The translations under genes were made by a program, and so were the position numbers. A stretch of 23,907 nt of DNA from Elysia marginata (Eukaryota; Mollusca; Gastropoda; Plakobranchidae), in contig BMAT01009022.1 in the NCBI GenBank assembly GCA_019649035.1, positions 336,482 through 360,388 of the forward strand, read 5' to 3'. Below, in pieces: positions 1 to 12,200 of this stretch. Positions within the stretch are counted from its first letter, which is position 1; every line of letters begins with the position of its first letter. A model generated the notes under the pieces. The model saw nothing but the letters and a program-made list of their open reading frames with translations, did not search any database and had not been told where the DNA came from.

Positions 1-155
1 TTAATAGCCACCTAAAATCAGTTGTATGAAATACTGCATATTGTTATTTTCCGTTGTAGGTCTACATATAATGAAAGAAATGCTGGTACTCTGGCTTGTT
101 TACACACTTGTACTCAATCTTATGTGTTTTTTTTATGTTTCTTTCCTCCACCCAG

Positions 156-222
156 GCCGTTCTTTGCTGGACGAGGGACTACACCAGAGGCCAGTGAGAT
201 CCCAAAGACTCCATCATCCCAG
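156..222 (+). CDS. PACS2: PACS exon a (first in window): PFFAGRG segment
   Basis: The acceptor is a pyrimidine-rich run ending in cccag, and the donor is cag|gtctgt. The exon is 67 nt. Its first base completes a codon from an upstream exon, then 22 codons follow and it ends in phase 0. [19 protein letters not shown] lines up with the vertebrate PACS segment that begins KLRPFFEG and continues with a Ser/Thr/Glu-rich stretch. The preceding exons (FBR and acidic region) must lie to the left of the window. Confidence 0.75.
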
Positions 223-3200
223 GTCTGTCTCCACCAATCTTTTTTGTTTTCCCTCTTACCTTTTCTTTTTCTTTAACTTATTCTCTCTTGTCTCTCGTCT
301 TCCAATACTCTCACTGCCCAACCTCTGGATCTTTAACTTATTTCTTATTACTGGTAGGAGTTTAAAAAAAATAAAATGGAAAGGGAAGGTTCTTTGACTC
401 GTTCACATAAGCAATTTTGCAACTCACAACAGTGAATTCAGACTTCATCTTTCCTGTCTGTTGTTTATCGGAAGCGAATTTCCTTGGGTTTACTGAACTG
501 GGATACCTGCTTTCACTTTGTCACTCATAAATTGAAGAGAAGTTATCGTTCGTCTATACTTAATGTATTCCCCAGGAAGTCTTCCGCTCACAAGAGGAAA
601 CTCCAGTCAGAAGAAGTGATTCTGACCTACACACGGTAAGTCTTTGTGGTATCCACACATAGTCTTCTTTGGTAATTGTTGATACGAGACAGACGGGCAT
701 GATCTTTCATGTGGAATTTTTTTTTTCGTCGTAGGTTTTAGACCCTTAGCAGACTTTTGATGTGTCCGAGTCACCAGTTTTGTTTCTGTTGTCTGGTCAA
801 GCAGGCATGGTTACGTCATTTTTCTCATAAGTGTGTGTGTGTGTGTGTGCAGGTGAATGAGCATGTTGTATTGTACAGATTTTATAGAATCTTGCTGTTT
901 TGTGGCAACTTTCTTGGAGAATCACAACCTATAGAAATCCCCTCACCTGCATCGTCTCTCAGTCTGTTGAAGTTAACTTATCACCAGAAAGAACAGGAAG
1001 CATTGCAAGGGATGGGATGGTATTGTTATAAAACAAATAGAGGGAAAGGTAATTGAAAATAAAAGGTCAGCTGCGTCCATCCAAAGATCAAGTTGATCAT
1101 ACTGAATACTAAGAGGATGTAGCTATGAACAAAGACATTTTCCCCCCTCATAAGGATACTAATTTTTTTTCTTTATTTAGTCGCATCCAAATTGAAATAC
1201 AATGGAACCCCTTAATCAAGACCCCTTCCATAAAAAACTACTCTTACTTTAAATTCGAGGACATCCACCTATAATGGTATCATGATTTAACCCCTGAAAA
1301 AAGACTCTCCCCCCCCCTCTTATAAGACCTGTTTTTACCAACAATTTTTGAGATCTTACTCTTTAGGGGTTCCACAGTATTCATTTATATTTTTAGAAGA
1401 TTTATGCAGGCTTGTCAAAGCGAAATAGCATGATGCCTTGAATCGCATGTCATGACTGCAAAGAGGATGGGGATTCTGCTTTCCCGCTGTAACTGTCTGC
1501 TTTGCAGTTAACTTAACATCCTGCCTGCTATCTCTATGATCAGCTTTTGCATGGTCCAAGTTTTCTCTGAACAGAGAAGAGCACAGAGCACCCTTATCTG
1601 TAACAAAATACTGCACTGACTAGGCAGTTAACAAATCTTTGCTATAAAGTTGTCTGCAGCCAATACAAGAAATCATGGTCATTTTACGTAAGTTACCCAG
1701 CCCTTGGTATTAACAAACAAAAAAAAAGCTTTCACAAACAACCAAATATGTGGATGGTCTATGAAAAACAAATTAATGATTCAAATAGCCAGTCTTTGAG
1801 GGAAACAAGTTGTTTAGTGTAAGGCAAAGAATTTTACTTTTATTGAAACTTTTTAGCAAAGGTCTTCATTTAATTCATTCATTGCATTGCGAGGGAATAA
1901 AAAAAAAGGCTTTCAAAACACCTGTTATTTGATGTTAGCAAAAGTTTTATTGAAAATAAAATCACAAAAACCTTAAATCTTTATAGATCTATTTTTTCTT
2001 ACGAATGTTTTGTGATCAATTCATTTGAGAATGGTGTTCCAAATAACACATTATATATAGTAATGTTTAGATAAGAAGAGTCCCTGTTTGCCAGCTTCTC
2101 TGTTGACAAAACCGGTATTAAGGTAATCTATTTTTTTCTGTTATATAACTCCTTATTTAAAAAAAAAAGGTCATGGATACACTCTTGTTCTTGAAAATTT
2201 TTTTTGTTTTAGCTCAAAATCCTAATGTAGTACTTTAAAAAAATTTTATTGCACTTTAACTGTTAGGCCCCCCTGTCACTGTATGTTTAGTGCCCTTGGC
2301 CTCGTAAGCATTTTAGTTTTGAATGTGAGTTCAATTTATTTATTACTATACTAGCATACTTTGATTAGGCCATTATTCAAATGAAACGTCTGTTGCATCG
2401 TGATTCCGTATTTGTTTTTTATGGCTCGCTCCCTTCATTTTCTGTGCCTTCTGTTTCTCCAAAATTCCAGGCAGTTGTGTCCCAGTTGTGCCAAGAAGTA
2501 AGACTCCCCTTAATTTTTGTTTTTGTTTTATATTTAATTATGTTTACTTTTTTTTCCCTTCTCTCTTGTATATATTTTAATATTTTTTATAACATTGTGT
2601 CACCACTGTTAGTGATAGTGGGTTTTTTGATAAATAGAAAAGTATGTCCAGAAAAAGTAATTTTGAAAAGAGGGTGGAAAAAGGTAATTTTCAAAGATAA
2701 GAGGGTGGAAAAAGGTAATTTTCAAAAGAGGGTGGAAAAAAGGTAATTTTCAAAGAAAAGAGGGTGGAAAAAAGTAGTTTTCAAAAGAGGGTGTTAATTT
2801 TTGTTCCTTTTCTTTATACTTGACTCTGTTATGGCTAGTTGGTGGATGATGTAAAACTGCAAAGATAGATGGGGATTTAAATATTGTACATTTTGGACAC
2901 GCTATTTCAATGTTCATCATTTAGCTTGCTTTGGCTCTATAGTCGCAAGAACAGGTGAAAACTATCTTTTGACATCATAATTGTGCCCCTACATTAGTAT
3001 TAAAGTGTTTGGGAATCTTATAAAATTGCGAGTTGTAAAAAAGGCCTCGAAAAACTTTGGAAATACTGAAACTCTCAATGAGCCACACAGTATTGCAGTC
3101 GTGCCAAAAGTCTAAGACTAAGAGCACAGCAAGTATTGAGATAGACTGAGTTTTCCAGGATTGCTCACCAGAGCAGATGTGACCTGGAAAGTCAGGCTGA

Positions 3201-6200
3201 GTCCAGAAACATACATCTACAGGCACTATACGCTCTTTCTTCTCGGGCTCCCCTCTTTGTTTGGAACCATACACTTTGTGTTATATTCTTATACTTTTAG
3301 TTGTGAGAGATTGTCTTCTAACGGATTAGTTTTTAAAAGAAGATGAAGGATGGGTCTTTAACATAGCATTTCCGATTATTGCATCTTTTAATTGCTTAGT
3401 TCTCTTGATATAATCACAAAATCTTTCCTGTGTGCGCTTTAAGTGTCTTTACACAGTGGTGTCCACTTTATTCAATCTCGGATAACTTGAATCTGTTTTA
3501 GGATTCAACTTAGTTATTGATTCTGTGATAATTTTGCTTTAACTCCAAATTCCGATATTTTGAATTGAATTTGCTGTTCCCAAAAACTTCGACTTCAGTG
3601 GACTGCACTATACATGCAAACACTTTCATATCAATCAATGGTTAACAAAAATCCTCTGTCTTATAACATCTATGTATGCTCTACAGTTTAACTCCAATGT
3701 GGTAGTATAGCAAAAATGTGAGGGAATTGACCTGGAAATCTAAAATGCTGGTCATTCAACTGAGGCATGAAGGCTTTGTTCTTTATGATCACAAAATTGT
3801 TCCTATGTGTGCTATATTGGTTAAAGTACAAACAAACACTTTTACATCAATGGTAAAAGTCTTCTGTTGTCTTGTATCACGCTCTATAGTTATTAGCTTC
3901 AGTGTCATAGTACGTGTAATAACAGAAATGCTAGGAAATGGGAAAGAGAAATATTCTGTGCTGGTTGTTTAAATGAGACACCTTAGCTTTTCCATGAAGA
4001 GGAATTGCTGAGATCAGTGTTATTTAGTGTAAATGTTTGATGCTTTTAGTTTGAACCAAGAAACTGCTTCTAAGCTACTTTATAAATATAGATACTTTCC
4101 TTTTCTTTGATGTGGTTGTCACATTTTTTAGCCTAACTGTTGGGTGGAGGGATTCTCTACTCTCTTGTTTACCTTTCTCCTTAAGGCCTATATTTGTTAT
4201 GTGCTAACATTACGGGACTGCTTATAAATTATTGGGGGGGGGGGGGGATTACATTCTATTGATAAATATACCTTGATGCGATGTGATAGGGTTATTAAAT
4301 TTGGCTGTTACTCATAAATGAGAATGATTCACATAAGAACCAAACCTTCCTTTCAGTATAAAATGCACCACAATGGTTGATGGCATGCTTTTAGATCCTT
4401 TTTATTTCAATCTCTTTGATGCAAATATAAGATTCTTTTCAAAATGCAAACTTACCTTTGATTTTTGTCTGTATCTGAAACTCTTGGTTATCTTGAATAA
4501 ATAATTTCCTGGTGTAAAGCAATGTATGGGATGGGAATGGATTACTGATTAGATACTTACTTTCTTTACTCGTAGCTGCACTTGTTAACATTTCATTTCC
4601 ATGCATGCCTTCTTCCCTTGACCCACAAAAAAACTCTTTCGCCCTATCCTTACCTTCCCACCTGCCCTTATTTGATATTTTTTCCTCCACTGCCCTTTAT
4701 CTGCATGCCATGTTATTTCTTGGGGTTGCATCTTACAATTTTTTCTGGACAATTTAACTCCAAATGCATGTAAAGCATCAGGCATCAGACTTTGATGGGT
4801 CTGAAAGTAGTGCCGGAGAGCAACATAGCTCCCCTCACCGTCACAACCCCTCTCCTCATCATCATCATCAAAAGAAACCGGGGACCTTCCAGCACCCCAC
4901 TGCCCCACCTCCTTATGTAAGGGGTCCCCATAAGTGCCACCACCACCGTCACCATAGACAGTCCCAGCCCGACCCCCACTCCTTGTCCTGGCCTCAATCT
5001 GACTTCTGGTCCAAACCGCAGCAGCAGCACGCCACGGCCACGAAGGCAAGCGGTCCACAATCCCAGCCCCAGTCCCCGTCCAGGCCTTGGTACCAGTCTC
5101 CTATCCACCTGGTACGCCCCAAGAGCAAGGACCTGGTGCGCGGGCACGTCCGTAGCACTTCCTACAGGGAGAAGAAGTCGCACGCCGGTCACGAGGAGAT
5201 GGTCTCCCCGCAGAGAAAGTCCTCCAGGCGGAACAGTCTTGGCGAGGACAAAGGCTTGGTCAGTCACAAGGGCATCAGTGTTGGCTGGAAAACTTCTTTG
5301 CAGTCTCTTTGTTTCACACACCCGTTACTTTATGCTGTTTTTTTCCCCATTGAAAGACTTGCTGGACCTAACAAAACAGTTGATGTGTTGAGAAGACTTT
5401 TCCTTCATTTTCCTGCTGATTTTTCTCACGTTGCTTTTGATGGACAACATTTTTCATTTCCTGCAAAGTTAAAAAAAAATGCGTTGTTTGGTTTGCAGCT
5501 AAGCATACTTTAAATATGAATTTTTTTCACTTTTAAATTACTGATGGAAATAAAAGGCTAAAGTAATGCTCCAAGAGAAATTGTAAAAAAAATAAGTTTG
5601 GATAGTTAAAACATACTTTAACAAAGTCGCAGCTTTTAAGAATAATTCCTCATTGGCATAAAAGTTGTTCCTAACCCCCTTTTTACTATTATACTAAAAA
5701 GTATTTGTTTCGAATTTTAAAAAGTACTTTTGACCATACTTTAAAAAAAAATTCATATCAGGCCCCTTGATGGCTTTGTAGTGTTCTTATATTTTGAGTG
5801 AAGTATGCACCCAAAGCTTTTACCAGAAAGTTGGGAGAAGCCAAAGTGATTTATGTATAAAAATAAGTGATCAATTTTGAAAACACATCTTAAAAATAAA
5901 AAAAAATAATCAAAGATGGAAACTTCATATACATATTTCCTTTATATGTCACTAAGAAGGCAGAACTCATTGAAGATTTTACAAAGCACTAGAGGTTTGA
6001 CTTGTAAAAACGCCTGAAATGCTTGCTTTAGTTATTTCTTGGTTTGCCTGTGTGACAAATCGACCATTACCATTATCACCAAGGTTATGTTTGTGATTAG
6101 TTTTAGATAACTCCCCATAGGAAAGGACTGAAAACTGATTTCCCAAGTCCCTGCAAAATCCAAATCTTTTTTTTTTTTGAGACCTCAACCACATAGCTGA

Positions 6201-9200
6201 ACTCCTTTATCTCAATCTTTAATGTATCTCGGCAAATATAGTTTTACACTGGAAATGTTTATTTCAAGAATTTGTGTTGAAGGATGATCTCTATAGAGTT
6301 GCTACCCTGACTCCATTGAAATGAAAAAATCTTGCGGCTGTCACACACCCCTTTTTTCTTCTCCATAAGTCATGGCTTGTTTCCTTGTTGATCATTTGTT
6401 GCTATGGGCTCATCATTGGATTATAATGCAACTTATTTGCATTTTCGATTACTTTTCACTGCACCACAGGCCTTGTTTAAATTTACTTTTATTGCTTTTG
6501 AGCTGAACTGACCTGATTGTAGTCTTGTTTCTGCTTTGATACTCTTGTTTGACTTCTTTTCCAGTGGCTTCATTCTTTCATTTCTCTAAAGCTGTCTTGT
6601 GGACATTTGATTGTTATCTGTTTTAATATCACTGTAAGCTTTACGTGTCTTTTTTCGGCCTCGGATATTTCTTATGTGAACATATGGTTACATTAAACAC
6701 TTTCCATAAGTTAGCGGCATGCTGCAACTGTTGCAAGAAAACTTTTTGTCATTTACTAGTGTAATAGCATGGGGACAAGAAGGGAGAACCATCTCTTCAA
6801 AACATCTCAAACTTGATAGTAAATTGCATCATAAAAAGACCCTAAGTTACAACGTCAGGCTCTATAAGGGAATGAACACAAGCTTGATTTTAATAACTTA
6901 AATGAAATGAAACAGTAAATTTTACCATATAATTATTTTAAGATAAATGAATATCTTTTTTTTAGTAATGGAGAGTTCTCGTTTTTCCAGTCACATCTAA
7001 CCCAGACTGGGTGTGCCGCAACAAGGCACTACATAATCGTATGAAGAGAAATTATATTAAAAATTTATTTCTGTGGCATCTTCCTCTTAAGACTGTGGTA
7101 AAATCTCCTTACCTAATCCCAAACCAATCCTCTTTGAAAAGAAATGCGTGAAGGGTTGAAGTTAATATTTTGTGACTCCTATGTGCTTGGTAACCTTACT
7201 GTGGACAGACCATCAATCACTCCTCTTGTCTGTGCCTTCCTGCAAATCTTGTTTGTCCCTAGGCCAACATTGTGGATAAGATTATTGAATCTCAACAGCA
7301 GTGCTAATTTTAGCCTCAAATCACCAACCCACCATCACGCTAATGTTTTCGCTCTTTGTTTTTTTTTTTTTCTTCTTCTCTGAAGTGGTGCAGTTGTGCT
7401 CATATTTTAACTTATTATGATATTTGCAAACAACTGTGTGTAAATAGTTGAGCAGTTGAAATTGGCACTACGTTAGCTGTGAGAAAACCGTATTTGTCTC
7501 GCATTCTATCCAAATGAGTCTTAACTCACACAGTCTAGTTTTGAGATATAGGTGTTCAAACTTTATTGGGTGATCAGAAGTCAATTTTTGTGTGATTTTC
7601 TATATTGATGCTTAACTATTTCTAAACTGTTTTCACATCTGATCCATATTAAAATTTCATGTTTTATGCGTTTAATTGTAATACGTAAGGTTGCTAAGGA
7701 CTTTACACCCTTGAAGTTATCTAAACTTGTAAAGCAATTTTATCACCTTTCTGATATTTCATATTTCCTAACCCTGCTGACTTCATATGGCTATATTTTC
7801 TGTTTGCTGTATTTAAAAGTAGAGAAAAAAAAAAAGCTCTTCTGTAATACCATTATCTTACTACATTCGAATTTTGAACTAGACTCATTTTGACAGGTTG
7901 CAAAACATTTCATATTGAATAATATTATGGTTTTAATATTTTCCCCTCCTGTCTCCTTTTTTTTTTAAATAGAATTTCGTGGATTAAAAATACTTTTTTT
8001 GTGGTATTTGATTTGAGAAATGTAAATACCCAATTTTTTTATCAAATTAATTTCAAATGTTCTAAACAAGATAACATTTTTTATTTTTTATTATTTCTAA
8101 TTATTTCTTTTAGAATTGAAAGAGGTACAGGATCTGTATACTTAAGTACAAAGTTTCCCAGCGGCGTTAAATGCTGAACAATTTTTTTCAGAGCTTTAAG
8201 TATTTTTCCAGTGTGTGCCTTATTCATTACTAACCAATTCTGTATTGATTTTTCTTTGCAAAGTAGAAATTAATCATGTATGGAAGGTCTAATTTCAGTG
8301 GCTGTTTTTTTTTTTTACACAGAATGTTTATATACATGTCTTTAAGTTCTTCATAACTTTGAGACTTCAAAGTATATCATAGACTTTACCATGTTAATAA
8401 GTAAGTTTTTTGTGGATTTCTATGGTTAATCAAAGACATGTTTGTAAGTTCTGGTGAGATTTTTATGAGTCATCATGGTCTTAGTTTTATGAATTAATGC
8501 AATGTCAACCAACAAATTCTAATATTTTCAGCTTTGGCGCATTATCTTGCTGTTTCTATTTGTTCTTTTTTCTTTGATTAGTGTTATACAAATTTTTATT
8601 TACTTTTGCTGTAGGACAAAAAAGCTTTCAGTTTCTCTATCTTTTTGATGGCTTCCACATGAGTAACATGACAAAGTGTGAAGTGTTAAGCTTATAGAAA
8701 ATGAGTCAAACTGTTCAAGTATAGATAGCTAACTTTTGATTTGTGATTAATAAGTAGGTTATGTTTTTATGAAGCAAAGAGATATTTGTTTTGGAGGCAT
8801 TCTTTTAAATGCCAATTTGTAAAATGACTTTCAATTAACTTACAGGTCAGTAGATAAATGAGGTGTTTAAAAAAAGTGCAGTTCAGCATTTGAAATTAAG
8901 GTTCAATTAGAGAGGTGATTTCATGATGAGGATGTTACACAGCGTACCTTCAAATGAATATTGATTGCTGAAAACTTCATTATTCTTAGAACAAAAAAAG
9001 CATATTTTAGATAGATATGACACTGAACTTTAAAAATGTATAAGTGAAATTAAAATAGATACAAATTTCACAAGCCTAGAAGTTACAAGATAAGGTATGA
9101 TAAGATAATTTTTTTATTCACCTTAGTGGGGAAATTGTTTTTGAGTAGTGTTCAGTTATATTCACATTTGTAAATTCTTTTTTTTACACATTCTTATTGT

Positions 9201-12200
9201 TATAAGGAAGAAATAAACTATAGCCTCTCTATGTGAACACCTGATCAGCCTGATATCATCTTTCTTACCTCCCTCTCTTCAGCCTCGGAAAGCCCTGCTG
9301 GAGCAGCTGGGTCAAGTGTTTGACCAGGCCGAGGACCAGCTGCCCGACAGTCTGTTCTTGGTCAGCAGCAGCGAGTGGCAGGGCCAGATGCTTGCCCAGA
9401 AGGTCCAGGACCGACAGCTCAGAGTTATCTCCACCTGCTCGGACGCTGACGTCAAAGCTGCCATCTGCTTCCTGGTCAACAAAATACAGAAGTTGTGAGT
9501 GGATTTTTTTTTGTTGGAAGATTTTTTGCTCCAGTGGTGTGCATGGTGTGCACAGGTTGAGAGAATCTAATAGGAAACGAATGTAGAGCTTAGGCTATGT
9601 CGACACCACCACAGCAAAAATTTCAAGGAGATGTAGAGCTTTCGCTTTTTTCCTTAATGGGTTTTCCCAACAGTTTGTGGCAAAACTGCAGGGAAAAAAA
9701 AAAACCACTCTACGACTTAAATTCTTTTAATAGCTACGTCTTTATTCCTTTAACCCAGAAAAAGAAGAAAATAACATGTTATTGTCTCTCTATTATGTGC
9801 TCCAGCTGTAACAGCAATGCCCGCACCCTTGTCCCTATCAAGCTCGGTGTGGTCGGAGGTGACGCCTACATCAACTCCGTGCTGCGGCCGTACGTGGAGC
9901 ATTTCTCTAACAAATCTCCAGACTGGCAGAACTATGCCAAGTTCTTGGTCATCCCGTTTGGTAAGTGAGTGACTGCAGCGCTGATTGTCAAAAAAGGAGT
10001 GAAGAGTGTGGTTATTGTGTTGTCTTATCAAATTAAACTAGCGGAGAACAAAGTTTTCATGTTGACAAATAGATTAAAGTTTTGTATCATCAGCATAGAG
10101 AAGAGAAGACCCATTATACATACAAAGTATTAATGTCTTCACTATAACGTAGGCTTGAATATTAATCTTAGTTTATCAAAGTTGAGAGAGAAATGGATTT
10201 TTAATGCTCTACCTTTATAAGGAGGACAATTTTCATGATGATGTTTATACATCTTTAAAACTTCTTGGAATAAAAAGTATGACCTATTAAACAAAACCTA
10301 ATATTCTGCCTAAACCTGTTTTGTCTGTAAGTTGTGGATTAAAATGTGTCTTTTTATATTATTTGGTGCATGGTTTTATAAGTTCAGAATAAATTGTCAT
10401 ACTTTTAAAATCTTTCAATATTTTTTAATTCAGTAGTTTATCATAAAATGTATCACCTCTTATTGAAAAGTTAGAATGAATGATGTTTTTCTAGGTTAAA
10501 ATACAATGAATCAACCTGGTATTTTACAGTTGGTGTTTTTATTTTTCAGGTCCAAGCTCTGTTGGCAAGTATATAGCCAGCATTGATAGTACTTACGGCT
10601 CTCTCTTCTTAGACCAGCAATGGAAGGACACTTTTGAGAAACCAGAATCACCAAAACTCGGTAACTTTCTTTGTCTCCAAAATATGATAGTTTATCTTCT
10701 TTAAGCTACACAATTGCTAAGTTTCACAAGTTGATGTACCGTTTGTCTCCGCAACCAGCTCCAATGAGTTGAAGGATGGAGGTAGATCAATATCATATGT
10801 CATCGTATAAACAAATTTTTTTACTTTTTCTGAATTTACATTTGAAACTTACCATGGGCTTTTTGGTTTTTTTATTCCATAGAAGTGAGCTCTATGAAGA
10901 AAGAATATTGTAAACTTTGTTTTATGCAGGTGTTTTTGTATGTATTTCTCATAGATCTTAAGTGTTATTACAAAGTAAAATAAATTCAAGAAACTCTGGT
11001 CTCAGGTAGTATTATCATGCATCATTTTGTTACCGGTTTTGTGGCCTAGCGGTAAAGACACTCGCTCAGAGATCGGGAGGTACGGGTTCGATCCCTGGCC
11101 GAGTCAAACCAAGGACTTTAAAATTGGTATTAGTAGCTGATCCGCCTGGTGTCTGGCATTATGGATTTAGTGCTAAGTCTGGTCAGCCCGGTGTTTGGAT
11201 AATGTGACTGGGTGTGGTGTATGCAGCGCTCCTTACATCACAGTGTGGCAGCACGCTTTCAATTGTCCCAAGCGCCGTCTCTGATATAACCTTGTAGTTA
11301 AAAAGAGACGTTAAAATTCAAACAACCAACCAATCAAGCATCATATTGTCCAATGTGTCTCCAGACTCACAAGACATTGTGAACAGAATATCCAAGTACG
11401 TGAACGGGGCTACCTCAGTGCACCAGATGCCGCTAGCAGAAGCGCTCATTATGTGTAAAGGCAGAAGGTCGGTAAAAACTGCTTTCTTTGCTCTGGAATA
11501 TTATTTCAACGATTTAGTCTTGTTTCAGCGTTAAATCTATTATGTTTATCATTTCCTAAGTAGTACTGCTCGCAACAATTGTTGTTCTAGAAAAATTCAG
11601 GAAGAGGCTTGAATTATTTAGTATAAAGGGTTGTGAAGTTTGGTTTAAAATTCAACTTCTTGAGGAAAAGATTTATAATGTTACAAAAAAGAGTGTTTCC
11701 AGAACTGGTTTTCTTGAATATTTTTCCACAAAATTATGACTTCCAATTCTCTTTAACAAACTTTGCAAATGTTTTGTCTCAAAAACTTTCATTTTTGTAT
11801 TGAATGGCAGAATGCACTTCTGGGTATGTCTCATTCTTTTGACTATTTTTTGCTTTCAGTTCTGACGAAGAATCTTCACAGATCTTTATCCCGTTCTTGA
11901 GTGTAAGTAGCTTCCTAGTACTAAATTGCAATCAAAACATATGATCGTCAATGTATCTTTGAACATAGTTTTGTATATCTGATTTGAAATATTTAGATTT
12001 TTAACCCTTGTGTTGTTAAGTTTTGTCTTCACAGCTCTGAGAGGGTCAATTGTCACTGTCTGCATTCTAACCGGTCCAAATGAGTTATATATGTAAACTC
12101 GAATTTGAATTGACACTTTGTCAAAAATTTTCTACCTCTCGTTTTCATAATTCTTAAAGTTTAGAAGCTTATAAATGCATTGCTGACAATATCAAAGCCC

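Larger units (their letters stand above)
636..2470 (+). other. PACS intron b-c (AT-rich; holds a TG microsatellite and a MITE)
   Basis: AT-rich non-coding sequence. It contains a (GT)n run at 831-849 and a TA-flanked inverted-repeat element at 1200-1377. The rest is A/T-homopolymer-rich and shows nothing else I recognise. If the microexon at 2471-2497 is not real, this intron runs on to 4781. Confidence 0.6.
2498..4781 (+). other. PACS intron c-d (minisatellite, duplicated segment, MITE, poly-G)
   Basis: An AT-rich intron with four separate repeats, each listed on its own: a minisatellite near 2655-2794, a diverged duplication at about 3395-3950, a MITE at 3452-3608 and a 14-base G run at 4234-4247. 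The segment 4560-4760 before the acceptor is pyrimidine-rich. I see no gene in it. Confidence 0.65.
10661..11364 (+). other. PACS intron g-h, carrying a SINE at its 3' end
   Basis: A 704-bp intron. The first half is plain AT-rich sequence. Positions 11031-11337 are a same-strand SINE. Only 27 bp separate the SINE from the exon that follows. Confidence 0.9.

Noticed and set aside
843-900. Acceptor-like gtgtgcag at the end of the GT microsatellite
   Set aside because: The downstream sequence has no matching donor and no PACS-like peptide. The microsatellite imitates a splice site.
4764-4781. ATG at 4764 as a start of a separate gene from 4764 to 5513
   Set aside because: The frame belongs to a PACS exon entered at 4782. 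The part after 5258 loses the coding composition and reads intron-like.
4585-5058. 157-codon minus-strand ORF
   Set aside because: It overlaps the same exon and its pyrimidine-rich upstream intron. Its composition mirrors the + strand and no domain is visible.
4785-5321. 178-codon minus-strand ORF opposite the PACS exon at 4782-5258
   Set aside because: It is antisense to a GC-rich low-complexity exon whose + strand has splice sites and PACS2-like motifs. The minus translation is Leu/Val/Gly-rich and resembles no family I know.
7220-7305. Pyrimidine tract plus ccctag, then a short open stretch reading [12 protein letters not shown]
   Set aside because: The only donor (gca|gtgcta) is poor, the peptide matches nothing in PACS, and the flanking PACS exons join in phase without it.
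11033-11105. A functional tRNA gene
   Set aside because: The A- and B-boxes belong to the SINE head. No proper cloverleaf with a paired acceptor stem is evident, and a SINE body and target duplication follow.
11468-11471. Alternative donor tcg|gtaaaa, 4 nt after the chosen one for exon 11365-11467
   Set aside because: It fits the splice consensus better, but it would shift the frame and give a stop at the start of the next conserved exon.
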